From: Syntrophobacterales bacterium
GTDB lineage: Bacteria > Desulfobacterota > Syntrophobacteria > Syntrophobacterales > Thermodesulforhabdaceae
Length of the DNA stretch: 64,000 bases
Assembly: GCA_026417655.1 (NCBI GenBank)
Contig: JAOACS010000031.1
Location: 1-64,000, forward strand
Reading direction: 5' to 3'
In this document: in pieces, positions 8,922-17,459 of the stretch
Position numbering within the stretch: the first letter of the stretch is position 1
Layout: every line of letters begins with the position of its first letter
Translations under genes and position numbers: made by a program
Notes under the pieces: model-generated
Seen by the model: the letters and a program-made list of their open reading frames with translations, nothing else
What the model was told of the DNA's origin: nothing
Database searches by the model: none

Positions 8922-10988
8922 TCAAATCCTCTCCCTTTCTATTCTACAGTAGAAGCTCCTACTGGATGGTGTTCCCGTGATACTGTTTCTTTTTCTATCA
9001 TCCGTGAGATTATTTAGACTCCATCGGGGATCTAATTCGCCCCATCCCCATGGGATTCGAACCACCTTCCTGGGCACAATGTCGGATACCCGAGCTCTCA
9101 TTCTAACTTCGCCTCGAGGAGTCCTTATCACCACCCTGTCTCCCGTATTAATTCCGATAGATGTTGCCTCTTCGGGATGAATCTCGACGAAGGGCTCCGG
9201 CTCGAGTTTTCTTAATGCCTCTATTTGAAAAAATTGAGTATGGGTATAACAGTTTCTCCGCTCCCCACTAATACCCAACAGAGGGTATTGATCTCTGAGA
9301 TCGGAAAAACTTACAGGATCCTCAGGAAAGCCTCTCATGTAGGGTACAGGATCATGACCCGCCAACTCAAGACGTTCCGAAAATATTTCAACCTTTCCCG
9401 ATGGAGTAGAAAATCCATTGGTTCGATATTTCTCGTAAGTCAACGGTGAGGCATAGAGCCCCTGGGGATGTTCCCTAAGTTTTTCTACACTGAGACCCGA
9501 AGGTTCCAATTGCTCATCGATGGCCTCCTCGACGGTCTTCCATGGGAAATAACGACCGAGCCCCAAGTAGTGGGCCATATCGAAGGTGATCTTCCAATCT
9601 GGACGACTATCGCCAACCCACGGTATTACCTGATTCTGGAGCACCACAAGACTATTTCTCATAGATACCCGGTTAAGCTGTGTTTTCTCAAAACAGGTTG
9701 TGGCAGGAAGAATTACATCGGCAAAATGGGCCGTTCTGTTCTTAAAAAGATCGATTACAACAAGAAACTCCAACCTTTCCAAGGCCATAGAAACACGATG
9801 CGCCTCAGTCATTGTAACCGCTGGATTCCCTGACTGAACAATTAGACCCCTTATGGCATAGGGATCCTCTTCCAGTATAGCGTCAATCAAGGAGGATTGA
9901 GCATGCAACCCCCAGGTGGGATGAAAGGAGTTAAAAAGTGGATAGGAGGATGTAATAGGTTGAATATCCGGAGAAAGAAGTTCCTTAAGTTGGATATTCT
10001 TCAATGGCACCGGTTGAGTTATAAAGTCACCTCCAGGCACATCGAGATTCCCTGTAATAGATCTCAATAGAGCCACTGCCCTCGTAGCTTGGAAAACCTC
10101 AAGCTGCATGTCGAGGCCATTCCCATCAATTATACATGCCGGCTTGGTAGAGGCATAGAGTCTAGCTGCTTCCTTTATAAGTTCAGGGTTGAGCCATAAC
10201 GTTTCCGCTACCCTATCGGGATCATATCTATCGTTAAGAGCAACCTGACAAAGCTTATCAAAGCCCAGGGTGTATTTTTCCACAAAGGATCTATCGTAAA
10301 GCCCATTCTTTATAATCTCATGTAAAAACGCCATAGCAAGAAGGCCATCATGGCCTGGCCTAATTTGAAGCCATATATCCGCTCTTTTGGTGAAGAAGGT
10401 TCTTACAGGATCAACTACAATGAGCTTTGCTCCCCTTTCCTTCGCAAAAAGTATAGCCTCCGCCATGCCTGGGGCCGTATTTTTATCGTTTTTTCCCCAA
10501 ATGACAATACATTTAGCATCCTTCGCCATGGGAGCTGTCAATACACCGTAGGTGTAAACGTGAGCCATCTCCCTCGCCACGTGACACACAGAACCATTGC
10601 CTATTACGTTGGGAGAACCGAAGGCACTCATTAGACGATTTGCGTAATCCCATGGAGCCCCCCAATCTGCCGCCATACCCCTAAGCCAAGCGACTGATGG
10701 AGCCCCATAAAAATCCTTGATCTTTTGAAGGTGCTCAGCAACAAATGAGAGAGCCTCTTCCCAAGAACTCTCTCGAAATTCGCTATGGCGACCTTTACGA
10801 ATGAGGGGCTTGAGAATGCGATCCTTTGAATAGACAATATCTGGTGCAGCCTTTAACTTTGGACATACGAGTCTTTTGTTTGGAAGCAAAAAGGAGAGCC
10901 GCTCTGCACTAATCAGCTTTCCCTTCTCAACTATAGCTTCAATGGGGCAGCAGGCGGAACAAAGCCTACAAACGGTATAATGAATCAT
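8922..10988 (-). CDS. Cytoplasmic molybdopterin oxidoreductase, substrate unknown
   Basis: A 688-residue member of the DMSO-reductase (Mo/W-bis-pyranopterin) superfamily. The N-terminus CRLCSACCPIEA plus a later CPK gives a CxxCx3C..C site for one [4Fe-4S] cluster. The segment GNGSVCHVAREMAHVYTYG has a Cys at the usual metal-ligand position. The C-terminal 110 residues form the molydop-binding domain (VEIHPEEATSIGINTGDRV). No twin-arginine signal is present, so it should be cytoplasmic. It ends a co-directional run that includes a formate-dehydrogenase-like subunit and three ferredoxin-type proteins, which suggests shared electron carriers. The family includes thiosulfate/polysulfide reductases, acetylene hydratase and formate dehydrogenases, and I cannot assign a substrate. 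Confidence 0.85.
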   Translation of the reverse strand: MIHYTVCRLCSACCPIEAIVEKGKLISAERLSFLLPNKRLVCPKLKAAPDIVYSKDRILKPLIRKGRHSEFRESSWEEALSFVAEHLQKIKDFYGAPSVAWLRGMAADWGAPWDYANRLMSAFGSPNVIGNGSVCHVAREMAHVYTYGVLTAPMAKDAKCIVIWGKNDKNTAPGMAEAILFAKERGAKLIVVDPVRTFFTKRADIWLQIRPGHDGLLAMAFLHEIIKNGLYDRSFVEKYTLGFDKLCQVALNDRYDPDRVAETLWLNPELIKEAARLYASTKPACIIDGNGLDMQLEVFQATRAVALLRSITGNLDVPGGDFITQPVPLKNIQLKELLSPDIQPITSSYPLFNSFHPTWGLHAQSSLIDAILEEDPYAIRGLIVQSGNPAVTMTEAHRVSMALERLEFLVVIDLFKNRTAHFADVILPATTCFEKTQLNRVSMRNSLVVLQNQVIPWVGDSRPDWKITFDMAHYLGLGRYFPWKTVEEAIDEQLEPSGLSVEKLREHPQGLYASPLTYEKYRTNGFSTPSGKVEIFSERLELAGHDPVPYMRGFPEDPVSFSDLRDQYPLLGISGERRNCYTHTQFFQIEALRKLEPEPFVEIHPEEATSIGINTGDRVVIRTPRGEVRMRARVSDIVPRKVVRIPWGWGELDPRWSLNNLTDDRKRNSITGTPSSRSFYCRIERERI

Positions 10989-11002
10989 CCCTCTTCCTCT
11001 CT

Positions 11003-11941
11003 TTATCTCATGGCCTTTATAAAAAGGCTTCTTATTAACTCAAAATGGTTACGGTGAGTTCTCAGCTTCCACCATACATATCCTCTGTGAACAACGCGCC
11101 AGGGAGGATTTAGCCCTCCATTTCCCGATTCAAGAAGCCCCACTATGTTATCCAGACCATACCCAGAAAAATCACCACTGTCCTTACCACCTAACCATAG
11201 CTCAACAGGAGATGCTTCCAAAGACCAAGAGAAAGGATCCGATACAATACACTGAGCCCTATAGTGACGAGCGATCCGATTCATCTCTGTCAAATGCTTC
11301 AAGGGATTGGGAACTTTATCTATCACATTTAAAGAAGATACTACTGAAACGGTTTCAGACTTAAAGGGCAAATGGAGAGCATCGGCTATAATAAATTCTG
11401 TTCCCTCAGAATACCACGAAGGAGCAAGGGAGAGGGTCTTTTCTCGAGTTATAAGTCCCTCCTCGAAAAGTTTTACCTTTAGCTCACCTTCCTTTATGAG
11501 CTTACGAGCTGTAGAAACAAATAGGAGGGAAACATCTAATCCAACAACAAACCTACTCTTTTCGCTCATCTCCAGAGCAAAGCGCCCTACCGCACAGCCA
11601 ACATCAACAACAAGCCCATCCGACGAATCCATGATCTCAGCCCACTTTCTGTAGGCGTCTATGTGTCCCTCTTCCCCCATAAGATCTCCATAATGGCTCC
11701 AGAGATAAGAAGATAGTGCCTGGGGGGTTTCATATTTGTTTCCAGGAATAGGCTTCCAATCTGGATTTGGATCTAAAAAGGCAATACCCTCTCTTATGGG
11801 AAAGGCTTTACCACAATGGGGACAGTTAAGGGTTCCATAGATAATATCGTGGGCTTCCTTAGTCTCTATCCTTTCCTGAAGGGGATATTCCTCAGGAAGA
11901 CAGGAAGGACAAATCAGGAAATCGAGCAAAAACTCTTTCAT
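11003..11941 (-). CDS. SAM-dependent methyltransferase with N-terminal zinc ribbon
   Basis: A 312-residue protein. Residues 1-55 form a Trm112-like zinc ribbon (CPSC near the start, then CPHCGKAFPIREGIAFL). Residues 100-215 form a class I methyltransferase fold, with motif I DGLVVDVGCAVGRFALEM and an acidic residue at the end of the second strand (VVGLDVS). It sits between a ferredoxin gene (22 bases) and the molybdopterin oxidoreductase (14 bases). It is therefore part of the redox operon, which is unusual for this type of enzyme. The substrate is unknown; a role in cofactor or enzyme maturation is only a guess from context. Confidence 0.75.
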   Translation of the reverse strand: MKEFLLDFLICPSCLPEEYPLQERIETKEAHDIIYGTLNCPHCGKAFPIREGIAFLDPNPDWKPIPGNKYETPQALSSYLWSHYGDLMGEEGHIDAYRKWAEIMDSSDGLVVDVGCAVGRFALEMSEKSRFVVGLDVSLLFVSTARKLIKEGELKVKLFEEGLITREKTLSLAPSWYSEGTEFIIADALHLPFKSETVSVVSSLNVIDKVPNPLKHLTEMNRIARHYRAQCIVSDPFSWSLEASPVELWLGGKDSGDFSGYGLDNIVGLLESGNGGLNPPWRVVHRGYVWWKLRTHRNHFELIRSLFIKAMR

Positions 11942-11963
11942 ACTAAGACCCTTCCGAAGTAAT

Positions 11964-12320
11964 TTATGCCTGCTGACTTGATCTTCGCCGGCAGTCAGGA
12001 CAGACTTTTAGATTAATATGCTCTACCCTTTTCGAAAGAAACTCTATCATCTTCTCCGTTGCCATCGGTAAACCACAACTAACACAGGAAGCCATTGCCA
12101 AAAGTATCTCCTGAGGGACTTTAAAATCCTCATAGACAAAGGCTATAGCACCCGTTGGACAAATATCCTTGCAGTAAATACATCCCTCCCTACAGGCTTC
12201 CAATATACTAATTTTTCTAAGATAACCTTCATCATTTAAACGAACTACGCCGTGTTCACAGGCATTGTAACAGGCATAACATCCGATACATAATTTTTCG
12301 TTAATTAAAAGCCTTCTCAA
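11964..12320 (-). CDS. Two-cluster ferredoxin-like protein
   Basis: A 118-residue protein. CIGCYACYNAC and CIYCKDICPTGAI form a 2[4Fe-4S] ferredoxin fold in the first 60 residues. The C-terminal part carries two further Cys pairs, CVSCG and CPDCRRR, spaced about 30 residues apart, which may form a zinc or additional cluster site. Such tails occur in ferredoxin subunits of hydrogenases and formate dehydrogenases. It lies 16 bases after the preceding ferredoxin gene in the same operon and probably passes electrons between the two large oxidoreductases and an outside partner. Confidence 0.8.
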   Translation of the reverse strand: MRRLLINEKLCIGCYACYNACEHGVVRLNDEGYLRKISILEACREGCIYCKDICPTGAIAFVYEDFKVPQEILLAMASCVSCGLPMATEKMIEFLSKRVEHINLKVCPDCRRRSSQQA

Positions 12321-12336
12321 AACTATATTCCCCCTC

Positions 12337-12795
12337 CTACCCTCTTAGATACAACCTATAAACCTTCTCTCTCTTACTAACCACCGCATCCTCAAACCTT
12401 TCCCATCCTATAGCTCCAGATGGACATGTTAGAGCACAAACCGCAAAACCATAAGGCCTTTCCCAACATCCATCACATTTATGAATCCTTGGTATCTTTT
12501 TTCCATCCCTTTCAACCTCGGTCACCATGATAGCTCCAAAAGGGCAGGACAATACGCAAATTCCACAATTAGTGCAGTAATCCTTACGTATAACAACTAT
12601 CCCCTCTTTTATTTCTAAGGCTCCCCTATAACAGGATGTAATACAGGGGGGCACCTCGCAATGTAGACATACCAAAGGAACGCCTTGAACTTTTATATTT
12701 CCCATCCCCTCATGAGTCTTTTCACAGGCAACTTCACAGGCGTAGCAGTTTATACATCGCTCTGGTCTTAGAAAAATTCTTAATGAAGATCCCAT
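12337..12795 (-). CDS. Four-cluster iron-sulfur subunit (FdhB/HycB type)
   Basis: Four cysteine groups, CINCYACEVAC, CLHCEVPPCITSC, CTNCGICVLSCPFGA and CDGCW...CALTCP, would hold four [4Fe-4S] clusters. This is the pattern of electron-transfer subunits of formate dehydrogenases and hydrogenases. No membrane segment is visible. The ATG at 12795 follows the stop of the catalytic subunit by one base and has AAGGGG before it. A longer frame from 12831 would overlap that gene by 35 bases and add 12 residues. It is the probable direct partner of the upstream FdhA-like protein. Confidence 0.85.
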   Translation of the reverse strand: MGSSLRIFLRPERCINCYACEVACEKTHEGMGNIKVQGVPLVCLHCEVPPCITSCYRGALEIKEGIVVIRKDYCTNCGICVLSCPFGAIMVTEVERDGKKIPRIHKCDGCWERPYGFAVCALTCPSGAIGWERFEDAVVSKREKVYRLYLRG

Positions 12796-12796
12796 A

Positions 12797-14842
12797 CTAG
12801 GTCCCCTTAGTCGATATCTTACATTTTGCATCCTTAAAAGAAGGGATTCTGGCTAGGGGATCAAGATCCCTTGGTGTAAGCCTATTTGCCTCAGGAAAGT
12901 GAAAGGGCATGAATAGGCTACCTTCCCGAACCTGGGAGCTGATTTTAGCTATGGCATCTACAGCCTCCCTCTCTCCTCTTACTGTTACGAGATCGCCTGC
13001 TCTTATTCCAAGTTTTTCAGCGTCCTTCGGATGGATTGTTACCTCCAATTTAGGTTCGTAGCGGGAAAGGGCCTCGATCCGCCGGGTAATTGAACCAGAG
13101 TTATAGTGCACAACAACACGCCCTGTTATTAAAGAAAACGTATCCTCCTCTGTAGGAGTAGCATCACGGTCAGCATCGTAGGGATAGAATTTAGCTAGTC
13201 CATTTTCTCTATTAAACCTCTCAACGTAGAGAATAGGAGAGCCAGGATGGTTTTCCTCAGGACAGGGCCATATAAGACCTTCCCTTCTACCGAGGAGTCG
13301 CTCCGGTGTGATTCCTCCGTATAGGGGCACAACTTTGTTGATTTCTCTGAGCACCTCCTCTGGGGTTGGAATGCTTTCCCAAATCCCTAGCCATCTACCT
13401 AAGTTACCTATAATCCACAGATCCGGCTTTGATTCCCCTTGAGGATCTAAAACCTTTGGCGACCATTGGACTCTACGCTCTGTGTTAGTGTAACTTCCTG
13501 ATTTTTCAGCCCACATGGCCGCAGGGAGAACAAAATGGGCAAGTTCGGCCGTCTCTGTAGGGAATATATCCTCTAGGACCAAAAGATCCAGCCTTGAAAG
13601 GGCCCTTTCTGTCTCGGCCCCAGAAGGATCGGAAACAAGGGGATTTTCACCCAACACGAAAAGGGCTCTTATTTTACCGCTCAATATTTCATCTACCATC
13701 TCCGTGATAGTCAAGCCACCAACAGGTATATCCTTCTGATTCCAAAGACTTACTATCGATCGCCTTCTTTCAACATCTCCTACGGGAACGTAGCCAGGGA
13801 GAAACTCCGAAAGAGCTCCCATATCCGATGCTCCCTGAACATTATTCTGACCCCGAAGGGGAAATACTCCCGCTCCACTTCGACCTATATGACCACAAAG
13901 TAGAGCAAGATTTGCACAGGATGCGACGAAATCGGTTCCAGACCTATGTTGGGTAACCCCCATGCAGTAAATAATTGAAGATGCAGAAGAGTTAGCATAA
14001 CGACGGGCTGCAGTTATTATATCCCCCAAGGGAACTCCAATCTGTTTTGAAACTTTTTCAATATTTACGCTTCTCAAAATAGGCTCTAGCTCTTGGAACC
14101 CCTCTGTTCGGGATCTTATGAAATCTCGATTTTCTAAACCCTCCCGAAGAATTTGCGCCATCATGGCATTAAGAAGTAGACCATCGGTTCCAGGGCGAAT
14201 CATCAAGTGAAGATGGGCCATTTTGGTGGTTGGAGTAACCCTAGGATCAACAGAAATTATATATGCCCCTCTATCTCTAGCATTCCATACCCAGCGGGAG
14301 ACAACAGGGTGGTTTTCAGCAAAGTTGGAGCCGATAATTAATATACAGCGAGCGTTTTCGAGATCCTTAATAGGATTGGTCATGGCACCTGAGCCGAAGG
14401 ATCGAGAAAGAGCCACAATGGAGGGAGCATGACAAAGTCTTGCGCAATGATCGATATTGGGAGAGCCAAAAATTCTTGCTAATTTTTGAAAAAGATAATT
14501 CTCCTCATTCGATACCTTAGCCGATGCAAGAAATCCAACGGCTTCAGGACCAAAATCGGAGCGGATCTGAAGAAGTTTAGTGGATATAGTCTTTAGGGCT
14601 TCATCCCAGCTTATGCGATGTCTCCTTCCATGGGAGTCACGCCTATAGGGGAATAACAATCGATCCGGATGATAAAGAAGATCTAAGGCAGAGTTACCCT
14701 TAGGACAAAGAGCTCCTTGGGCTACGGGATGGTCTGAGTCGTAACAAATATCCCTCGCCCTCCCATCTTTAATAACAAGACCGAATCTACAACCGGCCCC
14801 ACAATAGGGACAAACTACAGAAGAGATAGGATCTCGCATCAC
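12797..14842 (-). CDS. Formate dehydrogenase-like catalytic subunit (Cys type)
   Basis: A 681-residue Mo/W-bis-pyranopterin enzyme resembling formate dehydrogenase alpha subunits. The N-terminal CPYCGAGCRFGLVIKDG and later GALCPKG form the [4Fe-4S] site. DHCARLCHAPSIVAL supplies the metal-ligand cysteine, encoded by TGT, so this is the Cys form and not the selenocysteine form. The neighbouring His is present, as in formate dehydrogenases. The region MWAEKSGSYTNTERRVQWSP and a C-terminal molydop-binding domain complete the fold. There is no twin-arginine signal, so it should act in the cytoplasm. It is flanked by two four-cluster ferredoxins. Formate oxidation or CO2 reduction is the likely reaction, but related enzymes with other substrates cannot be excluded. 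Confidence 0.85.
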   Translation of the reverse strand: MMRDPISSVVCPYCGAGCRFGLVIKDGRARDICYDSDHPVAQGALCPKGNSALDLLYHPDRLLFPYRRDSHGRRHRISWDEALKTISTKLLQIRSDFGPEAVGFLASAKVSNEENYLFQKLARIFGSPNIDHCARLCHAPSIVALSRSFGSGAMTNPIKDLENARCILIIGSNFAENHPVVSRWVWNARDRGAYIISVDPRVTPTTKMAHLHLMIRPGTDGLLLNAMMAQILREGLENRDFIRSRTEGFQELEPILRSVNIEKVSKQIGVPLGDIITAARRYANSSASSIIYCMGVTQHRSGTDFVASCANLALLCGHIGRSGAGVFPLRGQNNVQGASDMGALSEFLPGYVPVGDVERRRSIVSLWNQKDIPVGGLTITEMVDEILSGKIRALFVLGENPLVSDPSGAETERALSRLDLLVLEDIFPTETAELAHFVLPAAMWAEKSGSYTNTERRVQWSPKVLDPQGESKPDLWIIGNLGRWLGIWESIPTPEEVLREINKVVPLYGGITPERLLGRREGLIWPCPEENHPGSPILYVERFNRENGLAKFYPYDADRDATPTEEDTFSLITGRVVVHYNSGSITRRIEALSRYEPKLEVTIHPKDAEKLGIRAGDLVTVRGEREAVDAIAKISSQVREGSLFMPFHFPEANRLTPRDLDPLARIPSFKDAKCKISTKGT

Positions 14843-14851
14843 AATTGATCC

Positions 14852-15334
14852 TTAGAAGGTTCTAGAGATAGCCTCACGTCTCACAAGGCTCGCAAAATCC
14901 TGCTCCTCCAAAAAAACAAGAGCCCCTGTAAGACAAGCTTTCACACACGCTGGTTCCTCCCTCTGAGGACAACGGTCGCATTTTATGGCTATACGCCTTT
15001 CCTCTTCTCGATTGATAACACCGTAGGGGCAAGTCATAGCGCAGAGCCAGCAACCAATACATCGTTCAGGGCTGTGGGTAACTATTCTTGTAACGGGATC
15101 TTGAAGAAGAGCGTTTGTTCTACAGGCCCGCACACAGGGAGCATCTTCACAGTGACGGCAGAGAAAAGGGATCCTTCGGCCTTCCATCTGCTCTACATAA
15201 AGTCGCCTCTTTGGTCGCGGGATTTCATAAATGGCTTCATATAGGTTCTTAGAGCGAGAGTGTTCTACAGCACAGGCTAACTCACAGGAGTGGCATCCAA
15301 CACAACGCTCTATTCTAACGAAAATCTCTTTCAT
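14852..15334 (-). CDS. Four-cluster ferredoxin, first gene of the redox operon
   Basis: A 160-residue protein with four [4Fe-4S] cysteine groups: CVGCHSCELACAVEH, CRHCEDAPCVRAC, CIGCWLCAMTCPYGV and CDRCPQREEPACVKAC. It resembles CooF/HycB-type electron carriers of hydrogenases, CO dehydrogenases and formate dehydrogenases. The start at 15334 is chosen for its GGAGAGG site; the frame is open 26 codons further upstream without family resemblance. It lies 9 bases before the FdhA-like gene and may be its second electron-transfer partner. Confidence 0.88.
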   Translation of the reverse strand: MKEIFVRIERCVGCHSCELACAVEHSRSKNLYEAIYEIPRPKRRLYVEQMEGRRIPFLCRHCEDAPCVRACRTNALLQDPVTRIVTHSPERCIGCWLCAMTCPYGVINREEERRIAIKCDRCPQREEPACVKACLTGALVFLEEQDFASLVRREAISRTF

Positions 15335-15500
15335 TCTATCCTCTCCCTGGAGATAATTAGATTCTTCTACCACCCAGGCGAAAAATCTGATACCTTTTAT
15401 CTCTACATTCAAAAATAGTCAACTCCAACCTTATCATAATCATAATACTACTAAGGGTCTCGTCGTAATTTTTAGGGAGGGGCCTTGATTGCGGTTTAAA

Positions 15501-15529
15501 AGGTGAGACGAAGTATCTTCGCCTCACCT
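15501..15529 (-). terminator. Strong hairpin after the 15.5-16.0 kb gene
   Basis: AGGTGAG-A-CGAAG, loop TAT, then CTTCG-C-CTCACCT forms a 12-bp stem with one A/C mismatch. It begins 9 bases after the stop codon of the minus-strand gene. The following minus-strand bases are TTTAAACC, a short U-rich tail. It probably separates the small-gene pair from the redox operon downstream. Confidence 0.6.
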
Positions 15530-15537
15530 AGTGTCAT

Positions 15538-15972
15538 CTATTTAGTTTTTGGAAACTCTATCTCTAGAACTTCCCTATCGTCTTCCTTTTCTAGCTCTAT
15601 TTCGACCTCTATACTGCTTTCTCCAATGCCTACGGTTAGGGGAAGCTCTCCGGAGGGTTTATCAAGGTGCATGATGTTTCTTATAACATCGATCACTTTT
15701 TTCCCGATCTCGGTTCCAGGGGATGGGAGCTCGGCCTTGTAATATTTGGCCGTAACAGAAACGGAACCATCCTTTTCAATGGATAGCTTTATTTTCTTAG
15801 CCTGATCGGTTATACCATACAGTAACGTAAGGGCAATCCACTTTACCGCTGCCTCTTCCAAATCAGCATCAGGAGCAATTTTAAGGTTTGACATCTCCTT
15901 CAAAGGATCTGTCTGGGCATAACAGGCACACATTTCCTGAACTTTAAGGTGAAAGCTTCTCTTATCCTGCAT
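15538..15972 (-). CDS. Uncharacterised 144-residue protein
   Basis: I do not recognise this protein. The N-terminus has MCACYAQTDP with a CxC pair. The middle (DADLEEAAVKWIALTLLYG) looks helical. The C-terminal half alternates strands with charged residues (KIKLSIEKDGSVSVTAKYY, SSIEVEIELEKEDDREVLE), so an alpha/beta fold is likely. No signal peptide or membrane segment is seen. The gene starts 16 bases after another small unknown gene, so the two are probably co-transcribed, and it ends at a strong hairpin. AT-content and codon use look like the neighbours. Confidence 0.7.
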   Translation of the reverse strand: MQDKRSFHLKVQEMCACYAQTDPLKEMSNLKIAPDADLEEAAVKWIALTLLYGITDQAKKIKLSIEKDGSVSVTAKYYKAELPSPGTEIGKKVIDVIRNIMHLDKPSGELPLTVGIGESSIEVEIELEKEDDREVLEIEFPKTK

Positions 15973-15988
15973 AGTTTCCCCCTACTTT

Positions 15989-16261
15989 TTAAAGAAGCCC
16001 CACATGTTTTTTAAGCTGCTCTATCTGAAGTCCTAAGTGGATACACTCACGCCCCTCCTTGCAGGCCTGAACGTCTTGAGGTTCAAGAAAGGTCTTTAGA
16101 GTATGTCCCTCCTTAGAAAGGCTAACGACCCAGGCCTTTGTCTGTTCATCGTAGGATGCCTGAACATCAATTCCACATCTTCCAATGTCTGGATAGATCT
16201 CTCGGATCTTTTCGCAAAGTCTTCTAGCTTCATCCTCTATGGTATGTTGCAAGCAAGCCAT
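15989..16261 (-). CDS. Uncharacterised 90-residue cysteine-containing protein
   Basis: A small soluble protein beginning MACLQHTIEDEARRLCEKI. It has five cysteines in 90 residues, including GRCGID and ACKEGRECIHLG, and a central pair of strands (GIDVQASYDEQTKAWVVSL). The Cys spacing does not match a ferredoxin. The start at 16261 is set by AAGGAGG placed eight bases upstream; the frame extends 11 codons further without a good site. It is the first gene of the two-gene unit with the 15538-15972 gene and is divergent from the PhoH-like gene. Function unknown. Confidence 0.7.
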   Translation of the reverse strand: MACLQHTIEDEARRLCEKIREIYPDIGRCGIDVQASYDEQTKAWVVSLSKEGHTLKTFLEPQDVQACKEGRECIHLGLQIEQLKKHVGLL

Positions 16262-16435
16262 ATGAAACCTCCTTATTTTTTTAACTTTGAACATAGGGTT
16301 TGTTTTATTCTAATGGTAATCCCTATCAACAAAAAGTAAATGCCAATAACTCTGATGATAAAAGCTTTTCCTATCATTAATATCGTGTTAAAAAGATGTG
16401 GAAATTATACATTCGAAGGAGGTAAACGTAAGAAA

Positions 16436-17437
16436 TTGAGGTCCAAAACAGGAGGATTATTTGCGAAAGAGTCTTGCTCCTTCGATGATGTAGAGGTTGT
16501 AAGACAGCTTGCGGGTGAACGGAATGGAAACCTCAAAGTCATCGAGAAACAGCTGGGAGTAAAGCTTCATTTGAGAGGCAATCAGTTTACTATAGAAGGA
16601 CTCGCTCCACAGGTCGATATTTCCCTTAGACTTTTAGAGGAACTATCGGATCTAATCCAAAAGGGCTACCAAGTGTATACGAGTGATGTTATCTACGCCT
16701 CAAGAATCCTTAGCGAGAACATAGATGCCAGTCTCAAGGATATTTTCTTCGATAGGATCATAGTTGGATCTAACCGTAAATCTGTTACTCCAAAAAGTCC
16801 AAAGCAGAAGGAGTATATAGAGGCGATACGCAACTACGACGTAGTCTTTGGAATTGGACCAGCTGGAACGGGTAAAACCTACCTCGCTATGGCAATGGCC
16901 GTTGCCGCTCTCATAAAACAGGAAGTACGCCGCATAGTTCTTGTCCGGCCTGCTGTAGAAGCTGGAGAAAAACTAGGTTTCCTTCCAGGTGATCTGGCGG
17001 AAAAGGTTAATCCCTATCTTAGACCACTTTACGACGCCCTTCATGACATGATGGATTTTGATGATGCTTCAAGACTAATCCAAAAGGGAGTGATAGAGGT
17101 TGCTCCCCTTGCTTTTATGAGAGGCCGGACTTTAAATGAGGCCTTCATAATCCTTGATGAAGCACAAAACACCACAAAAGAACAAATGAAGATGTTTCTT
17201 ACACGCCTTGGTATCGGTTCCCGAGCTGTGATTACTGGGGACGTCACTCAGATTGATCTTCCCGACGAAAAGCTCTCGGGACTTATAGAAGCTATGGAAA
17301 TCCTTCAAGGTATCGAAGGCATTAGGTTTATCTTCTTCTCCCATCGTGATGTAGTTAGACATAGGCTGGTGCAGGATATAATTATGGCATATGAAAGAGT
17401 ATCTTGTAATTCTGGGGAAAAGAAGAGACAACAATAA
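16436..17437 (+). CDS. PhoH-like ATPase
   Basis: A cytoplasmic P-loop NTPase of the PhoH-like (YbeZ) type. An N-terminal KH-like part ends near LHLRGNQFTIEGLAP. It is followed by Walker A GIGPAGTGKTYLAMAMA (about residue 142 from this start) and Walker B FIILDEAQN. YbeZ proteins associate with YbeY in ribosome and rRNA processing, and ybeY lies two genes downstream. The TTG at 16436 is proposed as the start because AGGAGG lies 12 bases before it. An ATG at 16340 in the same frame would add 32 residues that do not look conserved. The start is therefore uncertain. Confidence 0.9.
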   Translation: MRSKTGGLFAKESCSFDDVEVVRQLAGERNGNLKVIEKQLGVKLHLRGNQFTIEGLAPQVDISLRLLEELSDLIQKGYQVYTSDVIYASRILSENIDASLKDIFFDRIIVGSNRKSVTPKSPKQKEYIEAIRNYDVVFGIGPAGTGKTYLAMAMAVAALIKQEVRRIVLVRPAVEAGEKLGFLPGDLAEKVNPYLRPLYDALHDMMDFDDASRLIQKGVIEVAPLAFMRGRTLNEAFIILDEAQNTTKEQMKMFLTRLGIGSRAVITGDVTQIDLPDEKLSGLIEAMEILQGIEGIRFIFFSHRDVVRHRLVQDIIMAYERVSCNSGEKKRQQ

Positions 17438-17459
17438 CCCTATTAACAAAAAGAATATA

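Noticed and set aside
12797-14842. Possible selenocysteine in the FdhA-like protein
   Set aside because: The ligand position is a TGT cysteine codon, and the frame has no internal TGA.
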